Shown: positions 21,700 to 34,099, numbered from the stretch's first letter. The stretch is DNA of 64,000 bases from Cladorhizidae sp. MBARI D1340-BT2 (GCA_028752905.1 JAQNBH010000010.1:16953940-17017939), one strand, 5' to 3'. The notes: a model not told the origin generated them from the letters alone. Numbers and translations: made by a program.

Positions 21700-22645
21700 G
21701 CATGCAAGTGCCAATAAGCGTAGCAGATTGCAGCAATTCACCCTCAGAACTGGCTTCAGCTGCTGCCTCCTCTAGTCTCATCAGCCATATTCTAACATCT
21801 TGCTTGCAGTCTCTACCAATGCCACACTTGGATGATGCTGTTTCATTGTGGTCTCAGGGCCATGACAGTCCCCCTCTCACTGTTGCTGCAGCCTTCAGTT
21901 AGAATATCTGGGACACTTTTGTAGTAGTGACAACCACAGCAAAATCTCTCCTGAAAATTGTCCTGGATGACATGGTGAGAGCCGGCAGTGTCCACCAATG
22001 AGTCCGGTGCTTGGCTCCAAGCTCTCCATATTTCCAGCTTGGGTCTGAGAATGGATGACAACACCGTGCGAGTTGCTGCTGGGGTTGGCCACCCATGGAC
22101 TCAGTTGTAAGAAAAGTGAAGGGTCATCATGGGGTCATTAATAACATTATACACAGAGCTAGCTGACCCCAGTACACAACCCTTCAAGGCTAGAACCATT
22201 AGATCTGAACCGCACAGATGGCAGGTGACTGGATGGGGCAGTGACGATCCCATGGAAGGATGGCAAACCACTAGTATGGGGACGTGACTTGCCCGGACAC
22301 CTTTGACAGTCCTACTAATGCTATGCCACCAATAGTGCTGGAGTTGTGGCTGACCTTTCTGAGAGGAAATCAGCCATAGGGCCTGGCTATTCCTTCACAC
22401 CTGTGGCTATTGAGACTTTGTAGGCTATTGGGAAGAGGACACTGGCCATTTTAAAGGAGCTGGGACACAGAGTGAGGCAATGTACTGGAGAGGTGAAGGA
22501 GAGAGCATCTTCTTCAGAGTATCTCTGTAGCTGTCTAGAGAGGGAACACAGCATCTGTGGTGGGGTCAGTGGGGAGCCGGGCCGGACTGGACTTGTTCAT
22601 AACCAATATATATCTTGTCTTAATAAATGTGAAATATATATTTAA
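21700..22645 (+). pseudogene. Degenerate copy of the R4-like LINE, 3' part
   Basis: Translated fragments align by eye with the C-terminal half of the LINE at 3492-6436: AVSLWSQGHDSPPL, then GVGHPWTQL, the TIPWKDGKPLVW endonuclease segment near 22244-22280, and a 3' end AATAAATGTGAAATATATATTTAAAAAA. Here the codon after VW reads as Asp if a local extra G is ignored, unlike the Gly of the other copy. Many frame breaks are present. Unlike the first copy, it is not flanked by TAA repeats. Confidence 0.6.
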
Positions 22646-23900
22646 AAAAAATAACTGGAAGGTTTTTTTGGTACAAGTTGTTTAATCGTGTTGTTCAGAG
22701 TAGCCACTGACACTCACCATGATGCACAGCAATTCACAGTGCAAGTCCTAGTTGTGTGCTAGGAAGCTGATAATGTGTAATCACATGCATCAAAAAGGAT
22801 CATGTCAACAGAAATCAGGGGCTGAGGAAAGCGATCTGGAGACTGCATGCAGCTCACTTCTTTCTTTCTTGAAAAGTTAAACTAAATACAGTCATGTCAA
22901 TTGTCATCCTAAAACTATTATCATGCAAAAACAGGAATGAGTCAATAGCAAAGGTCTTATTTCAGCATTGGCTTTTACTGATTCTCCAAGTACATCAGCA
23001 GCAGCCAATTCACTATTGTTAATGCTACATTACCTACATCACCAACTCCTTCCTCAATGGTAGTGACGCTTCCACTGCTACTTCTATCTCACCAATTGCC
23101 GAAATGGTATGCAACACTGATTCACCAACTGCTACTCCAAATTGAGATGGGCCAATTGACCTAGGAACTCAACTACAGGCTGCATGTGGCTCCTGGAACA
23201 GGCTGAGGGCATTGGTATATGAAGTTACCGAAGATCGGAAAAAGCAATATCTTACACTCCATTTCAAACCTGTTTTTTTCTCATTCTCATCAAGCCACAA
23301 AACTAGGTAAAACCTGGAATATTTCTTTCCAACAGAGATGGTTAGAACAATTTCCATAGCTCTCTCAGAGTGCTATGCTTTCATTGGTATTCGCAGGTAT
23401 TGCATCCTTCTCCCAGAATAGCCATCCAGAAGTAGTGATTTGGAGTTGGTAATAGAGATTATATCTCCTTACCAGAAGCCAGCCATGCTCCAAATTACTT
23501 GTCAAGGATGGTGTCTTGCATATGAGCAATCTTTGATGCCATGCAAGTGTTAGAGCATACCTTTTTCTCAATAGCCCTAGTGGGAGGATAGATGAGAGAC
23601 TGACGAAGGTGAGAGGTCAGCAAGTGGATGAGAACAAATACATCCTATAGCAGATTGTCTTAGTAGTTGAATTTTTGACAAAACAAGTTCTGCCTTTTAG
23701 AAGATTATATAATAGTGGGAATCAAGGCATGATTGGTAGAGAGGCACACTTGCTTTGAACTCTTTCTGGAGCTCCTGTTACTTTCTTAGCTGCCATCTTG
23801 TCTCCTTCTGAGTGTCCGAACATGGCCTCTTCTGAAATTGGGATAGTGAAAACAAGGCAAAGGCACAGAGATTGAAAACTGCACTTGCTCATCTCAGACT
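22646..23900. other. No gene recognised
   Basis: Two minus-strand open frames of 62 and 68 codons (23169-23571) lie next to each other but carry no motif I can name. They may be another decayed element. Confidence 0.35.
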
Positions 23901-24290
23901 TGAGCCATTTTTGTTGTCACATTAATTAATGAAGCTAAGACCCGCTGCAAAGCCTGAGAAATGCCAAAACATCTACAATGTGTACATGATTGTACATGAG
24001 GTCATCAATGGAGTGAAGACCCTCAGGACCATTGATAATTTTTGGTATGGGGTGATCCATAGCAACACTCCAAGTCAATCTCCTCAAGAACACTACAGTT
24101 ATGATTCCTTTGCTCGATTCCCTTATTTATGAAATATTTAAAAGTGAGGAAAGACGTTGCCACATACTTCTGTGCTGACCCATCAGTGCTGCTTACTAAG
24201 AGTTCCAGTGCACAACTCTTGGAGCACTTTGGTGAGCTTCTCTACTGGGAGGAGGATCTTCCAAGTTCTGAATCATAAAATGGCAAAAGC
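23900..24290 (+). pseudogene. hAT transposase fragment
   Basis: A plus-strand frame with VINGVKTLRTIDNFWYGV is followed, after frame breaks, by LLEHFGELLYWEEDLPSSE. These match the middle of ZMYM1-like hAT transposases, as in the antisense copy at 19.9-20.8 kb. Both ends are missing. Confidence 0.5.
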
Positions 24291-24539
24291 GAAGTAAAGA
24301 TCTCCTTTTAGAACTTGGTTCCAAACATCATTATGTGCTATTTAAACTAGCATTTAAATTAGGTTAACATAGAAGGGCCACCTCCCCCTGGGTGACGCCA
24401 GCTGACATTCTGTGAAGCAGACAGCCTGCAGTCACTGTGGAGTAGAACAGCACAGTTAGAGCCTTGACAGCCGGTTACAGCATTAGATCTACCCAGTGTC
24501 ACAAGCCACCCACCACGCATCCCCACAGGCCATTTAAAA

Positions 24540-24960
<421 letters not shown>

Positions 24961-25138
24961 GCACTTTTATTACTCTCTGCCCCCCCCCCCCCTCCCCCTT
25001 CCTTTTACATTGGAGCCCCCCTACATACTATATTTAAGGAGAGCTGTTGTTGCAGGCACTATAATAGTAAACTCTCAACAAACTCTCATTCGACATAACG
25101 AACCTCCTGAATAATCAACTTGAATTTTACTCTCTCAA

Positions 25139-25169
25139 TGTTTCGACTAGATGATCTGCCTTCATCAGG
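25139..25169 (-). ncRNA. Hammerhead-ribozyme-like core, degenerate
   Basis: The minus strand reads CTGATGA (25168-25162), a weak stem II, then GAAA (25144-25141). The cleavage-side bases are CATT rather than CGTC, so activity is doubtful. The flanking sequence (TTTACTCTCTC on the plus strand) is shared with the other copies near 29.8, 36.9 and 56.8 kb. Confidence 0.35.
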
Positions 25170-25379
25170 TAATGAGATGCCTAGACTCATGTGACACTGA
25201 TCTATTTACCACGTGATACAAACCATACCCAGACGCCCATGTCCAGCATGTAAACTGGACATGGGAAGGGGGAAAAAGTAAGTTCAATCGAGGTTATGGA
25301 ATGGACTTGCCTGGCTGCTGGGTGGTTCTCAAGAGCCCGAACTTGAAGCCACACCCACCATAATTTTTTATTCCGTTAT

Positions 25380-25740
25380 TTATCATTCTTTGTTAATAAT
25401 AGCATGTATTTTAATTTTTAATTTTATTTATTAATTAATTAATTTATCTATTTATTTATTTATTTATTTTACCAAAAACTCATAATTATTATTAATAAAC
25501 GGGGTCCATTCACACCTATTAACTCGTGAATTATTTTTTAATACAATAAATTAATAACAACAATAAAAATAAATTAATAAATAATAATAATAATAACAAC
25601 AACAATAATTATAACAACAACAATAATAACAATAACAATAATAAAAACAACAATAATGACAAAACCCACACCAACAACAGAAACAACAACAGAAACAACA
25701 ACAACTACAACAACAATGATTATAATAAGCTAAAAGCAGT
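25380..25740. repeat. Low-complexity AT-rich and AAC/AAT repeats
   Basis: TTTA tetranucleotides (25420-25470), then AAT/AAC/AGA trinucleotide mixtures (25546-25720). No coding signal is credible. Confidence 0.8.
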
Positions 25741-25749
25741 CTTCCTGCA

Positions 25750-26769
25750 CACAAGATGTTCCCAGCACAGCAGCAGCGTTTCCACGCTGTATTTCTACAG
25801 ACAACTGTTGGAGCAAGTAGATTTTTTGGTTTGTTTATTTTTTGTTTATTTATTTGTTTGTTTGTTTGTTTGTTTACTTATTTAATTAATTATTGAAAGG
25901 AGAAAAATGCAGAACACATGAAACAAACAGCATAATTATTATTACTATTTGTTGACTGACAGACATAACGACATTTCATTAATGAATTTTTTTAAATCTA
26001 TCTACTTTGTACAGTTGTAATAATCCCCCCCTCCCCACGAGGAAAAAAATCCTTAGATCCACCCCATCAAGAATCAGAATGAGATTGCCCTAAATGGCAA
26101 AACCCTGCTATTACATCATAATGATGATACCATTAATACTCTATAGATCAATACGGGATTAAAGCATCAGTGTGGTGGTTAAGGCAAGGGGTGCTATTCA
26201 AGAATGTTATGCTAGTGTTTTTTGTAACTAGGAGGAACAAGCGATTCCCTACTGAGAATCATTCTCACCCCCTCTCATTTTGCATGCATGTTATATCTGG
26301 CATGTAACTTGGAAGTGTTTTGAGAGAAATGTGAGGAACTGCTGTGGCTGTCAGCTTGTAGCTATATAAACCTTACTGATCTCCATGAGAGAGGTATTCT
26401 AACTCACTAAGGGACTGATTTGGGTCAGTATACAACTGATGTGCACGCAACTCAGTCTCGGATTACGCTAGGACAAGTAGGCTAATGGATGGACTATGCC
26501 CAGAGCTAGAACTATTGAGCCATGGCTAGAACTAGGGCTAGCGTTAATCTCGATGAGTAGGTATATAGATGCCAGGAAAGGTCAAGACAACTGACGCCAA
26601 GGTTTCATTCTCATCTGCATCCCCAAAGAGGATGCACTTTAAATGCGTGAAACCGCTCTTTATTCTCAGGGTTTTCCAACGACATATGAACTAACAATAG
26701 CTACAGCGATTGTATTTGCCATGTGGGCTTTTCACGTGTGCCCACAAGGATATCTGGATGCTCAGGATC
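25750..26769. other. No gene recognised
   Basis: Mostly unique sequence with a TTTG run (25850-25875). CTTAGATCCACCCC near 26051-26064 resembles a decayed hAT end. Confidence 0.35.
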
Positions 26770-26861
26770 TAGTCTGGCGGGGTTGACCCTTTACCTTTTA
26801 TGTTTGGGGTGGGGGAAGAAACCCCAAAGAAAGGAAAATAAAGGTTCGCCTTGCCAGACTA
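26770..26861. repeat. 92-bp hairpin MITE
   Basis: Arms of about 40 bp begin TAGTCTGGC on both strands and carry GACCCTTTACC / GAACCTTTATT, meeting at TTTGGGG / CCCCAAA. TA dinucleotides bound the hairpin, as for Tc1/mariner-type MITEs. It shares ends with 3094-3151. Confidence 0.55.
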
Positions 26862-28388
26862 TGGAGGATCTAGGAGCAGGCTGTATGGTGGCCAAAATCA
26901 ATAATCTTGTCTCCAGGAGCTGCCACCAAAACTAGACATATCATTTCATGATTTGACATGCTTTCATCAGTCAGATAGAAGAGTCTTCTGATTGGTGCTC
27001 TAGATTTCTTGGAGGCTTCCCCCCCCCCTACACACACTCCCCACGGTGCCTCTGGCAAAGTACAGTCCTATAAAGTGCTTCTAGTCATATTCACATTCCT
27101 TCTTCTTTTTTAACCACAGGCTGGAAAATCGGAAGCAGATTGATTTTTCTGGGATCCGACCAGGAGACCTGTGAGGATGTATCAAACACCGTCTTCTTTA
27201 CTTGGCTTCTTTAATTAAACGGTCAACTTCTGTACTACATGGGAAAATGGCATTTATCTAGGATTTAGTTGACTAGTCTGGTTTAGTGTGTGGAGGTAGC
27301 CCTCTCCAAGGTGATGGTCCCTCTCCAAGATGATGACACTATAATACTGTCAGGCTTGCTCTAGCATATCTAGCACTGGCAGTTTAGCAGATCTTCCAAG
27401 ACACACTCACATTGGCAGTTCCAATAGTGTCTGTTTCACAGCATACGGCAGAGGTGTAGCAGATGCATGTTGAAGAACCGGATTTGTAAGTGCTCAGTCT
27501 GTCAACCGAGAAGAACAAACTGATGCCATCATGCTGATCGGTAGACTACACATTAAAAAAACCTTCTTTTTTTTGCCACAATGAGTGTAAGCAAAATAAT
27601 GTATAGGCTCCAAATGTGCTATTCTAAAAAAAAACTTCCAGATTTCATCTACCCCATCATCACTTTTGACGAACATTATTTCGTACTAGAGTACTTTGTG
27701 TACATAGTCTTTGTGTAGATGCCTGGCTCACAATCTGTTTCAGGGCCATTGGAATTTTCTTAAAAATACAAACGCACCAAGATGGTCAAGTGACTATTAC
27801 TATAAAGCATCACCTTGACCTTTAATGGTGCTCCACTTCTACAAATGCCTTTAATGTCAAATGATTGTCATGGTAGCTAATTAAGTCAAAACAAATAATA
27901 TAATGCAAAGCTTACCTCCAAAATTCTATCATACACAGGGGACATGTGTGTTAATTCTATCATGCAGGGGACATGTGTGGCATTAATTCTATCATGCAGG
28001 GGACATGTGTGGCATTTAAATGCAGGCCTCTTTAAAAAAATCTGGAGAATTTGCAAGTGCCTTTACACTTTCTGACAAACACAGCACGTATTTCAATGTT
28101 TGTTGTAAGTAAAGTTAAAAAAAACTGTTATTGTTCTTGGGTATTTAGTAATGGCCTATCTCAAGGCTCAACAGAGCAATAAATGAAACCGTTATGATTA
28201 GTGGGGGCTTATTTGAGAAATGAGATCGTCTTTGACGATTAATTCCAAGGTTTGTATGGATTTTTCACAGGATGCTGGACATATTTTCAAGCTATAACAT
28301 CCTGCTTAAAATCTCATTGAACTCTCAGTTGACTAGTGCAGATTAAATCGCTTTCCCCTCGATAATTGACTTATATTTACTCACTCTG
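26862..28388. other. No gene recognised
   Basis: Unique sequence with short open frames. A possible acceptor (TTTTTTAACCACAG) is at about 27105-27119, but no domain was found. Confidence 0.35.
27926..28016. repeat. Short tandem repeat, about 3 units
   Basis: Units containing TTCTATCATGCAGGGGACA and TGTGTGGCATTAA, about 25-33 bp each, repeated three times. Confidence 0.75.
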
Positions 28389-28389
28389 A

Positions 28390-28510
28390 CCGAAGCTGTT
28401 TGATCGGAACATCTTTTACATGGCAGCAAGCTAAGTCTTAATTGGTTCCTGTGTAGCATGTGGCAAAGTCCAGAAGAGACTCTCCCTGGTCCCGCAGGAC
28501 ACAGCCTTAA
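28390..28510 (-). CDS. Possible second exon after the signal-peptide exon
   Basis: The minus-strand open segment begins after a weak acceptor (GGAAGCAAG), about 70 bp beyond the donor of the signal-peptide exon, and stays in frame for a phase-1 junction. It ends at a GTGAGT donor. The peptide carries LCPAGPGRVSSGLC and LLPCKRCSD, four or more cysteines in about 40 residues. The intron would be very short and the acceptor is poor, so the model is tentative. I do not recognise the domain. Confidence 0.3.
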
Positions 28511-28580
28511 TCTGTTACCTTGCTTCCATTTGTGATTCAGTGGTGAACAATTATTACACATATCTTACCTTGCTTCTTAC

Positions 28581-28677
28581 CATGCTTGCACGTAGAAAAT
28601 CCGGAAACAAATACTGGCATGATAAGCGAAAGAAGAAGTTTAAAGTCGTACCTTTTAGTATTTGCTAGAGAACTCAT
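28581..28677 (-). CDS. Signal-peptide first exon of a host gene
   Basis: ATG at 28677 opens a 32-codon segment with a basic N-terminus, a hydrophobic core (LLLSLIMPVFVSGF) and a likely signal-peptidase site near SGFS. It ends at a GTAAGA donor in phase 1. The pattern (short first exon, signal peptide, phase-1 donor) matches the plus-strand exon at 38336-38426. It probably starts a secreted or membrane protein with modular phase-1 exons. The next exon is uncertain. Confidence 0.45.
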
Positions 28678-28689
28678 ACGATGTCTGTG

Positions 28690-29815
28690 ATCCAAAGATT
28701 TAGCTAACTGCCGTAATGGCTAAGCAAAATTATTATACCATCAGCTCAAGACTGTTATATACAACACTAACATTATTTTAGGGAATGTTACTCTTTAGGC
28801 AAATAGAGTCCCCATCAGCCTCTTCCTATCCTCCCCCCCCCCCCCCCACTTGATGGCATCGGCTATTCCTAAGTCCTAATTACATACTGTTTAAATTTAT
28901 TGTTTGCCTAAAAACAATTAAAAAAGAAGGAAAAACATTCACACTACTGTCGCACCATTGGAGGGTTGGAAAGAATTGACTCCTACCCGCTTAGCCTCCA
29001 GTTCATAACAGACCAAGAAACATTGAAAAGTGTGGGGGAAAACTTGAAATTCCCGAATCATCTATATATGTATCTATCTATCTCTTCTCTAGCATCCTGC
29101 AGGGGCATATGAAGATGCTTTTGGTGGGGTGGCTGACCTAAGATTAATTCTTTCTCCGATAACTTTCTAGAAAGCTTATGACTGCAGCTGTAAAGGTAGT
29201 TTTGTACATCATTATATACTAGGCTTAGGAATCACTATAGCAACATTTATTTTCAGTATGTATAATGAAAATGAATATGATCCTTGCCTAGCAAAAAAAA
29301 CACAAAATGATTACAGAGATATGAATATCATTATCTACACCAGATGAAGAATTGGGAGGATGCTATCAACAGTTCTGCACTGGGATTTCATGGCTGGGAG
29401 ACAGACATACCAGAGAAATGACTGATATTAGTACTCTGACTGGATAATCTGAAAAACACACACAGACACACTAACAAATATTTGTACATGCACACACACA
29501 TGCACACACACACACATGCACACACTAAATTCCAGATATAGGCTGCTGGCCAGTCTTATTGTTTTCTTCGTTCTCTCCTCCTCCTACTCCTCCATCTCTC
29601 ACTCTGTGCTGAAGCTGGCTATGTCAAGAGAATCATCTTTCACGCTGATTCTATTTCTCTGCTCAGTGTCTTGACTTCAACATGGTTCAACGAATGAACA
29701 GAGGTAGCTACAACTGAAGTGAATTGACTAGCAATGCATGTGCTCTATGATGAAGCACAATCTAACCAAAGGCTATAACAGATTGGTTTTACAGTGACCT
29801 TCCCAATAATCATTA
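28690..29815. other. No gene recognised; CA-rich tract
   Basis: Upstream region of the minus-strand signal-peptide exon. It contains a C run (28836-28848) and a CA-rich simple repeat (29459-29526). Confidence 0.35.
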
Positions 29816-29825
29816 TCTACTCTCT

Positions 29826-29865
29826 CGAAGTTTCAACTACTAGTAGATGCTCTAGCCTTCATCAG
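29826..29865 (-). ncRNA. Hammerhead-ribozyme-like core
   Basis: The minus strand reads CTGATGA (29865-29859), an imperfect stem II beginning GGCTAG, then GAAAC and TTC. CTGATGA, GAAA and an NUH triplet are all present. Flank CGAGAGAGTA is shared with the other copies. Confidence 0.45.
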
Positions 29866-30234
29866 GATTAAATTTGGTGCTTAGCTAAGTGTTAGTAACA
29901 CTTAGTTAAGCCTAACTCACTCAAATTACTGCAAAACTTGGTGGCCATGTCAATTAATCATGTGAGGTTCAAAGAGCATCCATCCCCATTTTTAGTTGCA
30001 CCCTTCTTATACCAGTGTGCTCTGCCTGCCAGATCCTAGAAATAAAGGCTTTCAGGTGATTCTCAAATGAAAAAAATTGTATTTCTAGTGCCCATGCACA
30101 CGAGATTGATTTTTTACCTGGTCTGCATGCACATAATTATTGCATCACCGTCGTCGGTCGAAAATTGAAAAAAATGTAGCGTATGACACACAGGCACATT
30201 CGAGGGAAGATCTGACTATCTAATTGTCCAAAGG

Positions 30235-31420
30235 CCCAGAAGCAACTCTACATACTTGAGCAATAAGTAAGTTTGTAAGTTTGCCATGGAAACAGTTTAG
30301 CTATAAAAAACATAGAATGTTGCTTCTAAGCTTTAGTTACTTACCTTAGCATCGATGTCATTGTGGTAACTTATCAATTAGATATATAGTCAGAGAACAA
30401 GCTTTGTCAGTGCCAATTCCAAGTGTTTTTTTCCCCGTAAATAGTATTTTAGGCGATGTAGTGCTTATTAGGGTCACGCCCATTCTTTGTCAGCAAAATG
30501 TCTATATATATATAGTACCCGGTTGGTGTGGTGACAAGGTTCGTGTTCTGTCTTGCTCTTCTACGAAGCAGAGCCATCACAAAAGGTAGGAGGACCTAGC
30601 TATCTAGTATCTAGATAGCCAACTAAATGTAAAAACTAGGCTATTTACTGCCCAGACTATTAGAAGCCCAGAATGGGAGTCCCAAGTTACTTTGCCTTTC
30701 ATGCCAAATCATGGTCATAAAGCTAGCTGGCTAGGTCTAATAGCTAGGTATTACTTTTACTCGAGCTGATGTAGCTAAGATAATAGATTGTACTAGATCA
30801 CAGAAGGTAGGATGGTTCAGCTAGTAAAAGCATATTCCAGAGGATATCTGACAGCCTAAGTGTTTCCATATCCCAAAACCATGTCTATAAGTCTTTAGCA
30901 CTAAGTAAGTTTGCCATAGAAACAGTTTTAACTATACAGAAAAGAAGTTGCTAGCTAGGCAGTGACTAACAGAGAACAGAGATCAACGGTGGTTCTATGC
31001 TTTAACTGCTTACCCTAGCATTGGTGTGTGGTAGGATTGTCAGCGAACAGCAAATCTAAGCTGTGCTAGTGCCAAATACTAGTGTGTAGGCAACTTAGTG
31101 TATATTAGCCCTTTTTGCTAGCAAAACTTATAATTAGTGCCCAGAAGAGAGTGGTAACCAGCACAATGTTCTTGCTGCATCCTACTCTAGATGCAGAGCA
31201 GAGCAAGAGGAATAGCTGTTCAGTGTTAGAGGTATATATATATAGCCAACTGATCAAACTAAAAGCTAGGCTATGAACTGCTCAACTATTGCTTCTAGAA
31301 GCTCAGATTGTGAGTCCTAAGTTATTTGTTTTTCATGACAGTTATGACCATTAGCTAGGTAGCTAGCTCTAATTGAATGCTAGCTGTTAGTTTTGCTAGA
31401 GCTTAGGTAGCTAAAGTCCT
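30235..31420. repeat. Diverged tandem duplication, about 0.6 kb per unit
   Basis: Blocks at 30240-30790 and 30880-31420 share sequence in the same order: AAGTAAGTTTGCCAT and GAAACAGTTT, GCTTTAACTGCTTACC versus GCTTTAGTTACTTACC, AGTGCCAA, then GCTAGCTGGCTAGG-like ends. The copies are clearly diverged and differ by indels. No open frame is conserved between them. Confidence 0.6.
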
Positions 31421-31575
31421 TATCTAAATTGTGTCAACTGAGAGTTCGTTGAAAGTTAAAATGTGTTTTTATGGTAATTTTTATCCCATCTCCAAATACA
31501 GGTAGATATTCTCTGGACTTGGAAAAATCTGTAAAAGCCAGTTCTTAATGAATAATTAATATTAATGTTTACAAG

Positions 31576-31806
31576 TTATAAGATAACTTTATAGCTACCC
31601 ATGAAATCAGTAACTGGAGTAGGAGGAGCTAAAACTGGGAAGTGACTGAATGAATGCGATGGCAGGGTAGCTAAAAACTGTTGAGGAGAAGTAGTTTGTC
31701 TTTGGAAGGTCGAAGAAGCTGACTGCCACTGGTAGGCACAATTATCAAGTAAAGCGTCAGCTGGCTCATCTGTTCCTCCGCAAAAAATGTCCTTGTTCAC
31801 ATAGTC
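31576..31806 (-). CDS. Possible terminal exon of a host gene
   Basis: On the minus strand an acceptor (TGACTTCTAG) is followed by 76 open codons and a stop at 31576. The peptide is rich in Ser, Thr, Pro and Gln (FQRQTTSPQQFLATLPSH) and lacks a hydrophobic helix, like a cytoplasmic tail. No upstream exon was linked, so it could be a chance frame. Confidence 0.3.
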   Translation of the reverse strand, partial: DYVNKDIFCGGTDEPADALLDNCAYQWQSASSTFQRQTTSPQQFLATLPSHSFSHFPVLAPPTPVTDFMGSYKVIL

Positions 31807-31948
31807 CTAGAAGTCATTGCGAGTCATTATTTGATAGCTGTCGAAGTACTGCAGCAGAAAAAAATCTGGGTCAGACCTATTTCATGATGCGTACTGACAA
31901 GAGACGCGCAACAAGTTTCAGGAGGTACATTCATAAAACACTAATTTT

Positions 31949-31992
31949 ATGATGAAGGCTAGAGCATCTAGTGACTCTAGTCGAAACGTCGA
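31949..31992 (+). ncRNA. Hammerhead-ribozyme-like core, first base changed
   Basis: The plus strand has ATGATGA (31949-31955; the consensus needs CTGATGA). Stem II is strong: GGCTAGAG pairs with CTCTAGTC around a 10-base loop. Then comes GAAACGTC (31983-31990). Stem II and the GAAAC-GTC side are the best preserved in the window, but the first core base is altered. Confidence 0.45.
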
Positions 31993-31999
31993 GAGAATA

Positions 32000-34080
32000 T
32001 AATGGTTATGTTAGTTTTTAATGGGAGATACGCTGGATTTTTGTTTGTTTCAAACATAAACTCCAAAATAAACCGCACTTGAATACCGTACGGTACAGTA
32101 CGAGATCGAAGTATGGATGTTTAATACTTTCGACATTTGGAAACGTGATTCAGTGTGCCATTCAATGTGCCAATTGTGAGGAGTAGTACCACTTAAAGTG
32201 TGTAGGATTTTGAGACTTCACTAACCAACAAAACTATGTGATGTAATGCTTACTTGAAATGCTACAGGGTATCATTTGTCACTGTGGCTTTTTGTAGGAT
32301 TCATTGAAGGTGTGTGTGTGGGGGGGGGGGGGGGGGGGGGGGCACCAGATAAAAGGTGTCTCACCAGATACTAGGGCATGCACTTTAAAAGGTGGGCCAG
32401 AAAATAATTCAATTCTGCATTCCATACAGCGGACTGAAATACACAGTACAGCTACAACTCAGATACAAGTTGTCAGAGTAATTTTCCTAACCCAAATGCA
32501 CTCCATCCTATCAACTCGGTAAGACAAAAATCCCAGTCTAGCTACTCTAAGTTGAACCCTCAGATGTTTCCTAAATCAACACCCCTCGTCAGATGTGTCC
32601 CAATTCATTTCTAGTGGCTATATAGTGGCTATATAGGCCAGGATAAAAGTCTTTCTAAATTACACTCAACCCTCAGATGAGGGGCTACTATCACATGAGA
32701 TAGACAGATCAACACAAAATAGGAAAAGAGAGACAGCTTATATTTTTCAGACAAATGGTTCCATAACTTTCACTCCTGATCCATTTATATTGTCTTTCAA
32801 AGAGTGTCCTAGCATTACTATAAAACCTGCTGATCACTCATCCAATGGTATATAGTAGCTTGTGGGGGAGGGCGGTCATTATCAAATGTACTCCATCCTC
32901 CGGTCACACCTAGTAAGACTACAATCCCATGTCCTGCAAGATGGTTGCGAACAAAAATAGATGCCTGAAATTTGAATGAGGGAGGATGGATTTGTTATGA
33001 TTACGTGGAAGTAGTTTCCCTTTGACTAGCTAGCTGGCTGATGGATCTGTCAGAGTACTGAAGAAAAGACCCATACAGAAGCTGACAAGAACTCCAGACT
33101 ATGAGTGAGGTCAACAGGTAGCACATGCTGGATGGTATCAGAGAGTATTGAAAAGAAAACCGTGCAATAATTTCGTACTATATAGGTAACATGCACTCTT
33201 GATCTATTTTGTGTTCAGTATGTTATCATCATCAGGTCACTGTCATCCTTTTTTGGGCAACAGACTTAAGTGAAAGTAATTGAGGTAGAGTCACTCTGTT
33301 CGAAATTTATGGCATTGCACAAACCATTTCTTTCAAAACAATGATCATGCAACTAGGTTATTCTGCTGAATGTTTCCAGATTCTGAAGTGACCAAAACAA
33401 ATTTCTTGTAGTCACACAAATACTGCAGCAGTTATCAAGAAAGCCTTGACACCCCACTATTAGGTAAGTCCAAGTTCTTGTCTCTTCATGATTCAGATGT
33501 CCACACAAGATTTCTCAATATACCGACTGCCAAAATTTGCACAGTGCAAAATCATTGCAATATTCTAAAGGAGTCTCTTAGTTCTAAAATCTTAAGATTT
33601 TAGTAAGAGTACGGCATTTATGTCAGACCCTACAACTAATGAAAGGTATAAGGTTAGGTTTACAGAAATTGACCAAAGATCAGTGCCGTAGTGCTGTTGG
33701 TTGTATATATATATGTCTCCTGGCTACCTGAACATAAACGATGAAAACACTGCCACTAGACACAAGCTGTTTATTGCTATTATTGCTACCACAGTAGTAA
33801 AAGTAGCAGAAATTTATCGACCTTTGGTGTTATCTTTCAGACTTCTGCAGGGCATTAATCGATGCCTTGCACAACAAGTTGGCATATTTTCTTTCTTGTG
33901 AGGAGGCTAAAGTCACAAAGTCAAGAGTATTGTATATAAAAGGTCCTCTTGATAAGCTTATTCCTAATTTTTGTCTTTCATCCTTCTGTACATATCATTT
34001 TAATGGTTTATTAAAAAAAATATATATATATATATACAGAGAGTAGTATATATCTGCCAGCTGTATTCTGAATGTTCTCT
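32000..34080. other. No gene recognised; poly-G tract
   Basis: Unique sequence with a GT-to-G run (32308-32342) and a TA microsatellite (34019-34036). The 66-codon frame at 33701 has no recognisable domain. Confidence 0.35.
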
Positions 34081-34099
34081 AGGCTCCTCAGGGGATAAA

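Noticed and set aside
26723..26935. A 70-codon plus-strand gene
   Set aside because: It spans the hairpin MITE at 26770-26861 and has no domain.
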